NCBI RefSeq assembly: GCF_001854325.1
Contig: NZ_CP017754.1
Location: 1,488,001 to 1,552,000 of the forward strand
Length of the DNA stretch: 64,000 nt
DNA from: Cupriavidus malaysiensis
GTDB lineage: Bacteria > Pseudomonadota > Gammaproteobacteria > Burkholderiales > Burkholderiaceae
Reading direction: 5' to 3'
Part shown: one piece after another, positions 59,035 to 64,000 of the stretch
Layout: each line of letters opens with the position of its first letter
How positions within the stretch are numbered: the stretch's first letter is position 1
Translations under genes and position numbers: made by a program
Notes under the pieces: model-generated
What the model saw: the letters and a program-made list of their open reading frames with translations, nothing else
Told to the model about the DNA's origin: nothing
The model's database searches: none

Positions 59035-59704
59035 GGAGGTCCAGACCTACCAGCGGCAGGGCTTCGGCACCGCGATGGAGATCGTGCCGCCGTTCGGGCT
59101 GCTGGTCATCGATTTCGTCAATGGCTTCGCCGACCCCGCGGTCTTCGGCGGCGGCAATATCCCCGAGGCCATCCGCCGCACGCAGCCGCTGTTGCGGGCG
59201 GCGCGCGAGCAGGGCTGGCCGGTGGCGCACAGCCGCATCGTGTTCGCCGACGACGATGCCGACCACAATATCTTCACGCTGAAGGTACCCGGCATGCTGA
59301 CGCTGAAGGAGCACGGCCACAACAGTGCCATCGTGCCGGAGCTGGCTCCGGTCGCCGGCGAACTGGTGGTGCGCAAGACGGTGCCATCCGCCTTCTTCGG
59401 CACCGCGCTGGCGGCCTGGCTGACGCAGCGCGGCGTGCGGACCTTGCTGGTGGCCGGCTGCGTCACCAGCGGCTGCGTGCGCGCCAGCGTGGTGGACGCG
59501 ATGTCGCTGGGCTTCCGCCCGCTGGTGGTCTCGGACTGCGTGGGCGACCGCGCGCTGGGCCCGCACGCGGCCAATCTGTTCGATATGGAGCAGAAGTACG
59601 CCACGGTGCTCAGCCGCGACGAGGCGCTGGCACAGATCGCGCAGATTGCGCAGATTGCGCAATCTGCGCGGAACGGCGCGGCGGGCAGGCGTGCCGAAGC
59701 CTGA
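59027..59704 (+). CDS. nicF: Maleamate amidohydrolase
   Basis: Isochorismatase-like cysteine hydrolase converting maleamate to maleate and ammonia. It is 225 residues. The catalytic triad is Asp29 (LLVIDFVNGF), Lys117 (VVRKTVPSAF) and Cys150 (VTSGCVRASVVDA). AAGGAGA precedes ATG 59027, which is inside the nicX 3' end. The C-terminal 25 residues carry a QIA-QIA-QIA repeat encoded by 9-bp tandem units, an addition to the usual fold end. Confidence 0.92.
   Translation: MHEEVQTYQRQGFGTAMEIVPPFGLLVIDFVNGFADPAVFGGGNIPEAIRRTQPLLRAAREQGWPVAHSRIVFADDDADHNIFTLKVPGMLTLKEHGHNSAIVPELAPVAGELVVRKTVPSAFFGTALAAWLTQRGVRTLLVAGCVTSGCVRASVVDAMSLGFRPLVVSDCVGDRALGPHAANLFDMEQKYATVLSRDEALAQIAQIAQIAQSARNGAAGRRAEA
59633..59668 (+). 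repeat. 9-bp tandem repeat at the nicF 3' end
   Basis: Units CAGATCGCG, CAGATTGCG, CAGATTGCG and CAATCTGCG encode the QIA repeats near the NicF C-terminus (about residues 203-214). Copy number changes would add or remove whole QIA triplets without frameshift. Confidence 0.8.
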
Positions 59705-59842
59705 GCGGCACCGCGCGCGCCGGGCCTGGCCTCATGCTTCCAGTTGGTCCGGCGCGTCGTCGTACCCAAGCTATGGCAGGATACCGGCAGCCATGGCCGC
59801 CCGCGCGGTGGCCGGTGCCCGGCGGTAAAGCATCCAGGATCC

Positions 59843-62185
59843 ATGACGGCGACTCTCTTCGACACCAATCCCGATCCCCGGCACGATCCCCGGCACGATG
59901 CCGCTGCGACGAGCTCCTCCCCGCGCGCTCAGCGCCTGGCGCTGCTGCAGGCCAGCGGCGTGCTGCTGGTGACGCGTGCGCCGCAGGCGGCGGCGCGGCC
60001 GGCGCCGGGCCAGCCGGGCGCCGCCTCGGACTACGTGCCGGCCTTGCCGGACATCTTCGTGGCGGTGCGCGAAAGCGGCGAGGTGCTGGCCTTCAACGGC
60101 CACGTGGACCTGGGCACCGGTATCCGCACCGCGCTGGCGCAGATCGTGGCCGAGGAACTGGATGTGCCGCTGTCGCGCGTGCGCATGGTGCTGGGCCATA
60201 CCGAGGCGACCCCCAACCAGGGGCCGACCATCGCCAGCGCCTCGATCCAGATCTCCGCCATACCGCTGCGCCGCGCCGCGGCGCAGGCGCGTGCGTGGCT
60301 GCAGGCGCGCGCCGCGCAGCGGCTCGGTGTGCCTGCCGACGCGCTCGAGGCCGAGGACGGCGCATGGCGCGTAGCGGGTCCGGCGGATCCGTGCGGGACG
60401 CGGGAACGGATCGGCTACGGGGCGCTGGTGGCGGGAGAGCATATCGAGCTGCCGCTGGCCGACGACGTGCCCACCAAGCCGGTCGAGTCCTACCGCATCG
60501 TCGGGCGCGCGGCGGGGCGCGTCGACATCCCGGGCAAGGTATATGGCGAGCTGACCTTCGTGCACGACGTGCGTGTGCCCGGCATGCTGCATGGACGGGT
60601 GGTGCGCCCGCCGTATGCCGGCCGCGACAGTGGCGGCTTCGTCGGCACCAGCCTGCTGGAGGTCGACCGAGCCTCCGTCGCCGGGGTGCCAGGCCTGGTC
60701 GCGGTGGTGGTGCAGGGCGACTTCGTCGGCGTCGTGGCCGAGCGCGAGGAGCATGCGGTGCTGGCGGCCCGCCGCCTGCGCGTGCGCTGGAAGCCGGTGC
60801 CGCCGCTGCCCGCGCTCGACGACCCCGAGCCCGCGCTGTGCGCCAATCCCGCCACGCGCCGCGCGCTGCTGGACGAGGGCGCAACGGTGCCGGCGGGGGC
60901 CGCCGCCACGCTGGCGCGGCGCTTCGTCTGGCCCTACCAGATGCACGGCTCCATCGGGCCCTCGTGCGCGCTCGCCGACTGGCGCGATGAAGGCTTGACG
61001 GTCTGGTCCGGCACGCAGAATCCGCATGTGCTGCGCATCGACCTGGCACGATTGTGCGGGCTGGACGAGGCGCACATCGAGATCGTGCGCATGGAGGCGG
61101 CCGGCTGCTATGGCCGCAACTGTGCCGACGACGCCAGTGCCGATGCGGTGCTGTTGTCGCGTGCCGTGGGCCGTCCGGTGCGCGTGCAGCTATCGCGCGA
61201 GCAGGAGCACCTGTGGGAGCCGAAGGGCGCGGCGCAACTGATGGATGTCAGCGCCACGCTGGGCGCCGGCGGCGAACTGCTGGCTTACGACTTCGTCAGC
61301 CGCTATCCGTCCAACGATGCCCCGACGCTGGCGTTGCTGCTCACCGGGCAGGTGTCCAACGCACCGCGCACGCTCGAGATGGGCGATCGCACCGCCGTGC
61401 CGCCCTACGCTTATGCCAGCCGCCGCATCGCCTGCGATGACACCCCGGCCATCGTGCGTGCTTCGTGGCTGCGCGGCGTCTCGGCATTGCCGAACACCTT
61501 CGCGCACGAAGCCATGATCGATGAACTGGCGGCCTCGGCGGGCGCCGATCCCTTGGATTTCCGCCTGCGGCATCTGCCAGACGAGCGCGCCGCGGAACTG
61601 GTGCGCGCCGTGGCCCGGGCGGCGGGCTGGCAACGCGGCGCGCGCGGCTCGCGTGGCGTGCCGGACGCCGACGGGCGCCTGCGCGGACGCGGCGTGGCCT
61701 ACGCCCGCTATATCCACAGCCGCTTCCCGGGCTTCGGCGCGGCGTGGGCGGCGTGGATCCTCGATCTCTGCGTCGATGCGGCCAGCGGCAGCATCCGCGT
61801 CGAACGGATCGTCGTGGGCCAGGACACCGGCATGATGGTCAACCCGGACGGCGTGAGGCACCAGGTCCACGGCAATGTGGTGCAGGCACTGAGCCGCGTG
61901 CTGAAGGAGCAGGTGCGCTTCGACGGTGCCGGCGTGGCCAGCCGCGAATGGGGCAGCTACCCCCTGCTGACCTTCCCGGAGATCCCGCCGATCGAGGTGG
62001 TGCTGGTGCCGCGCCAGGCGGAGCCGCCGCTGGGGGCGGGAGAATCCGCCTCCCTGCCGGGCGCGCCGGCCGTGGCCAACGCGCTGTTCGATGCCACCGG
62101 CCTGCGCCTGTGCCGGCCGCCGTTCACCCCCGAGGCCGTGCAGGCCGCGCTGGCGGCCCGCGATCACGGCGAGCGCGGAGGCTGA
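59843..62185 (+). CDS. Molybdopterin-binding catalytic subunit of nicotinate dehydrogenase (NicB-like, no haem)
   Basis: 780-residue aldehyde oxidase/xanthine dehydrogenase-family protein with permuted order as in IorB/NicB: an early molybdopterin segment GHVDLGTGIRTALAQIVAEELDVPLSRVRMV (about 83-113), then a hammerhead domain starting YRIVGRAAGRVDIPGKVYGEL, then the rest of the molybdopterin domains. The catalytic Glu is Glu734 in GAGES. There is no CxxCH motif. It is the size of the molybdopterin part of P. putida NicB (about 1,190 residues with its cytochromes). Residues 8-20 contain a DPRHDPRHD duplication. It is last in the nicE unit, 138 bases after nicF. Predicted to pair with NicA and the cytochrome at 51162. 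Confidence 0.88.
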   Translation: MTATLFDTNPDPRHDPRHDAAATSSSPRAQRLALLQASGVLLVTRAPQAAARPAPGQPGAASDYVPALPDIFVAVRESGEVLAFNGHVDLGTGIRTALAQIVAEELDVPLSRVRMVLGHTEATPNQGPTIASASIQISAIPLRRAAAQARAWLQARAAQRLGVPADALEAEDGAWRVAGPADPCGTRERIGYGALVAGEHIELPLADDVPTKPVESYRIVGRAAGRVDIPGKVYGELTFVHDVRVPGMLHGRVVRPPYAGRDSGGFVGTSLLEVDRASVAGVPGLVAVVVQGDFVGVVAEREEHAVLAARRLRVRWKPVPPLPALDDPEPALCANPATRRALLDEGATVPAGAAATLARRFVWPYQMHGSIGPSCALADWRDEGLTVWSGTQNPHVLRIDLARLCGLDEAHIEIVRMEAAGCYGRNCADDASADAVLLSRAVGRPVRVQLSREQEHLWEPKGAAQLMDVSATLGAGGELLAYDFVSRYPSNDAPTLALLLTGQVSNAPRTLEMGDRTAVPPYAYASRRIACDDTPAIVRASWLRGVSALPNTFAHEAMIDELAASAGADPLDFRLRHLPDERAAELVRAVARAAGWQRGARGSRGVPDADGRLRGRGVAYARYIHSRFPGFGAAWAAWILDLCVDAASGSIRVERIVVGQDTGMMVNPDGVRHQVHGNVVQALSRVLKEQVRFDGAGVASREWGSYPLLTFPEIPPIEVVLVPRQAEPPLGAGESASLPGAPAVANALFDATGLRLCRPPFTPEAVQAALAARDHGERGG

Positions 62186-62198
62186 GGCGGGGCTGGCG

Positions 62199-62687
62199 CT
62201 AGCGTTCGTCGTCGGCGCCGCCGCGCTCGTCGAATTCGCTCATCTTGCGCAGCAGGTAGGTCACCGCCACGCGTTCGGCCGGGTTCAGGCCGCCGAAGGT
62301 CTGCTCGGAGATGCGCTGGGCGAACGGCACGGTCTCGCGCACCAGGTCGAGGCCGGCCGGCGTCAACGTGACCACCACCTTGCGGCGGTCGTTGGGATCG
62401 TGCGAGACCGCGATCAGCTTGCGCGCCTTGAGCCGTTCGATCACGCCGCGCACGGTGGCCTGGTCGATCGCGGTGGCGCGCACGATCTCGTTGAGCGAGC
62501 AGGATTGCCGCTCATTGACCGCGCACAGCACTACGAACTGCGCGGCGGTCAGCTGCGAATCCGGGATGGTCTGCTGGAAGATCGCCACGTGGCGCTGGTA
62601 GGCGCGGCGCAGCAGGTGGCCCACCTGCTCGGTGAAGTCGTAGCCGGTGTCGGCCTGGCCGGCGGGCTGGTCGGGAGAAGAGGGCAC
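62199..62687 (-). CDS. MarR-family regulator, NicR-like
   Basis: A 162-residue MarR protein from GTG 62687 (upstream extension possible to 62816; neither start has a good ribosome-binding site). The winged helix is at about 62-108: SCSLNEIVRATAIDQATVRGVIERLKARKLI then the wing DPNDRRKVVVTLT. Flanking helices form the dimer. In P. putida NicR represses nicCDEFTP and is released by 6-hydroxynicotinate; BpsR does the same in Bordetella. It converges on the nicB2 gene with 13 bases between stops. It is the likely reader of the operators at 56040 and 56230. Confidence 0.85.
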   Translation of the reverse strand: MPSSPDQPAGQADTGYDFTEQVGHLLRRAYQRHVAIFQQTIPDSQLTAAQFVVLCAVNERQSCSLNEIVRATAIDQATVRGVIERLKARKLIAVSHDPNDRRKVVVTLTPAGLDLVRETVPFAQRISEQTFGGLNPAERVAVTYLLRKMSEFDERGGADDER

Positions 62688-62827
62688 GTCGATCGTGGTG
62701 CGAGAGAGGAGTGCCCCGAGTATACCGACGAAGGCATGATGCCGATGCGTGATCCCGGCAAGGCGTGCCGGTGACGCAGCGCGGCCCGCTGCGGGACCGG
62801 CTGCGTCGTCGGGCACCCGGGCGGGGT

Positions 62828-63898
62828 TCAGTCGACGGTGATACCCGCGCTCTTGGCCACCTTGCCGAAGCGCTCGTACTCCTGCAGCGTCAGCGCCTGC
62901 AGCGCCGCCGCGCTGGAACCCTGCGGGCTGAAGCCGGCCTGCACCAGCTTCTCGCGCACGGCAGCCTGGCCCAGTGCCTCGACGAAGGCAGCGTTGAGCA
63001 CTTGCACCACCGGCGCCGGCAGGTTGGCCGGGCCGTACACGCCGAACCAGGGATCGACCGCGTAGCCGGGCAGGCCGGCCTCGGCCAGGGTCGGCACGTT
63101 GGGCAGCGAGGGCGAGCGGTTCTTGCCCGCCACCGCGAGGGGACGCAGCTTGCCGGCCTGGATGTGCGGCAGCGAGGCCGGCAGGTTGTCGAACATCACC
63201 TGCACGTGGCCGCCCAGCATGTCGTTGATGGCGGGGCTGCTGCCCTTGTAGGCCACGTGGACCAGGCTGGTGTGCGTCATCTGCGAGAACATCGCGCCGG
63301 CCAGGTGCATCGAAGTGCCGGCGCCGGCGGTGGCGAAGGTCAGGCCGGGATGGGCCTTGGCGTAGGCGATCAGCTCGGGCACGCTCTTGACCGGCAGCGA
63401 GGGGCTGACCTCCAGCACGATGGTCGAGTTGCCCAGCAGGCTGATGGCGGTGAAGTCCTTGCGCGGGTCGAAGGGGACGTGCTGGTAGATGTGCGGGTTC
63501 AGGGCGTTGGTCGAGATGGCGCCGAAGCCGATGGTATAGCCATCCGGCGCGGCCTTGGCCACCGCGTCCATGCCGATGTTGCCGCCGGCGCCAGGCCGGT
63601 TTTCCACCACCACCGGCTGGCCCAGCTTCTGCGCGACCTTCTCGCCCACGGTGCGCGCCACCAGGTCGGTGGTGCCGCCGGCGGCGTAGGGGACGATGAA
63701 GCGGATGGGCTTGGCGGGGAAGTCGCCGGCGGCATGCGCGGCCGGCAGCGCCAGCGCCGCCAGGCCGCCGCCGAGCGTGCCGGCCAGCGCCGCCGTCAGC
63801 AGCCGGCGGCGCCGGCGTGCCGGGGCGCCGGACGTGCCGGACGTGCCGGACGCGGCAGGCTGGTGCGGATGCAGTGTGGGTGCGGACAGGGTTGCCAT
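62828..63898 (-). CDS. Bug-family tripartite tricarboxylate transporter substrate-binding protein
   Basis: A 356-residue periplasmic binding protein of the Bug (TctC-like) family. The signal is unusual: about 33 hydrophilic residues with SGTSGTSG tandem units, then RRRRRLLTAALAGTLGGGLAALALPAAHA, with cleavage near residue 55. The mature part has the Bug signature FPAKPIRFIVPYAAGGTTDLVAR and VVENRPGAGGNIGMDAVAKAAPDGYT. AGGAGAGA lies upstream of ATG 63898. The partner TctAB membrane genes are not in the window. It could bind nicotinate or an intermediate by context, but Bug genes are often orphans, so this is uncertain. The right edge (63899-64000) shows nothing. Confidence 0.88.
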   Translation of the reverse strand: MATLSAPTLHPHQPAASGTSGTSGAPARRRRRLLTAALAGTLGGGLAALALPAAHAAGDFPAKPIRFIVPYAAGGTTDLVARTVGEKVAQKLGQPVVVENRPGAGGNIGMDAVAKAAPDGYTIGFGAISTNALNPHIYQHVPFDPRKDFTAISLLGNSTIVLEVSPSLPVKSVPELIAYAKAHPGLTFATAGAGTSMHLAGAMFSQMTHTSLVHVAYKGSSPAINDMLGGHVQVMFDNLPASLPHIQAGKLRPLAVAGKNRSPSLPNVPTLAEAGLPGYAVDPWFGVYGPANLPAPVVQVLNAAFVEALGQAAVREKLVQAGFSPQGSSAAALQALTLQEYERFGKVAKSAGITVD

Positions 63899-64000
63899 CT
63901 GGGAGTCTCTCCTTGCTTGGTATTGTCTGGCATTGTTTCTGCCGGGGCAGGCCGCGCCGCGAAGCGAGGCAGGGCGCACAGCATACGGCACCGCGCGCAG

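Overview
The window is 64 kb of GC-rich, densely packed chromosomal DNA from a betaproteobacterium of the Burkholderiaceae, most like Cupriavidus or Ralstonia. The evidence is the LPS-heptose genes, the rpsP-rimM-trmD-rplS operon, the purD-hemF-nadD-rsfS-rlmH-maf-rng cluster, a Bug-type solute-binding protein, and strong G/C preference at third codon positions. I saw no rRNA, tRNA, insertion sequence, prophage or CRISPR array.

Layout. 1-2.7 kb: end of ugd, then hldE (kinase domain only) and hldD for LPS heptose. 2.9-9.1 kb: ComEA-like protein, uracil/xanthine permease, cysM, mltB, a histone-deacetylase-fold hydrolase and a crotonase paralog without the catalytic glutamates. 9.2-13.7 kb: metNIQ methionine importer and etfBA. 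14-20 kb: dadA with a divergent Lrp-type regulator, a radical SAM protein, a TM2 protein, a small secreted protein and a PQQ-type sugar dehydrogenase. 19.8-27.6 kb: the rpsP operon, a Nudix hydrolase, trhO and dnaE. 27.6-36.5 kb: LPS outer-core and O-antigen region with a GT9 heptosyltransferase, two ligase-like membrane proteins, two paralogous GT2 enzymes, a WaaE-like GT2 and msbA. 36.6-49.2 kb: AhpD-like protein, lipoprotein, PAP2 phosphatase, the rng-to-purD housekeeping cluster, yebC, a HerA-like ATPase, a DUF3149 microprotein and upp.

49.3-63.9 kb is a catabolic island for nicotinate (vitamin B3): a NiaP-type transporter, nicB-like and nicA and nicC on the minus strand, nicE-nicD-nicX-nicF and a second nicB-like gene on the plus strand, a MarR regulator (NicR-like), and a Bug periplasmic binding protein. 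The predicted route is nicotinate, 6-hydroxynicotinate, 2,5-dihydroxypyridine, N-formylmaleamate, maleamate, maleate, fumarate. All steps are represented.

The most unusual feature is the nicotinate dehydrogenase. In Pseudomonas putida, NicB is one polypeptide carrying a molybdopterin domain and three c-type hemes. Here that protein is spread over two paralogous genes in two divergent operons. One (59843-62185) is a complete molybdopterin subunit with the GAGES motif and no heme. The other (51162-54188) carries three CxxCH hemes behind a shortened molybdopterin-like domain whose catalytic Glu is Ala, so it looks like a pseudo-enzyme domain kept as a docking or anchoring module. The divergent nicC and nicE promoters each carry the same 12-bp operator in the same orientation relative to transcription, overlapping the core promoter, which would keep the split enzyme co-expressed.

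Other points of interest are a perfect 24-bp inverted repeat upstream of msbA, 9-bp tandem repeats at several gene edges, a histone-H1-like tail on RsfS, and a terminator hairpin just before metN.
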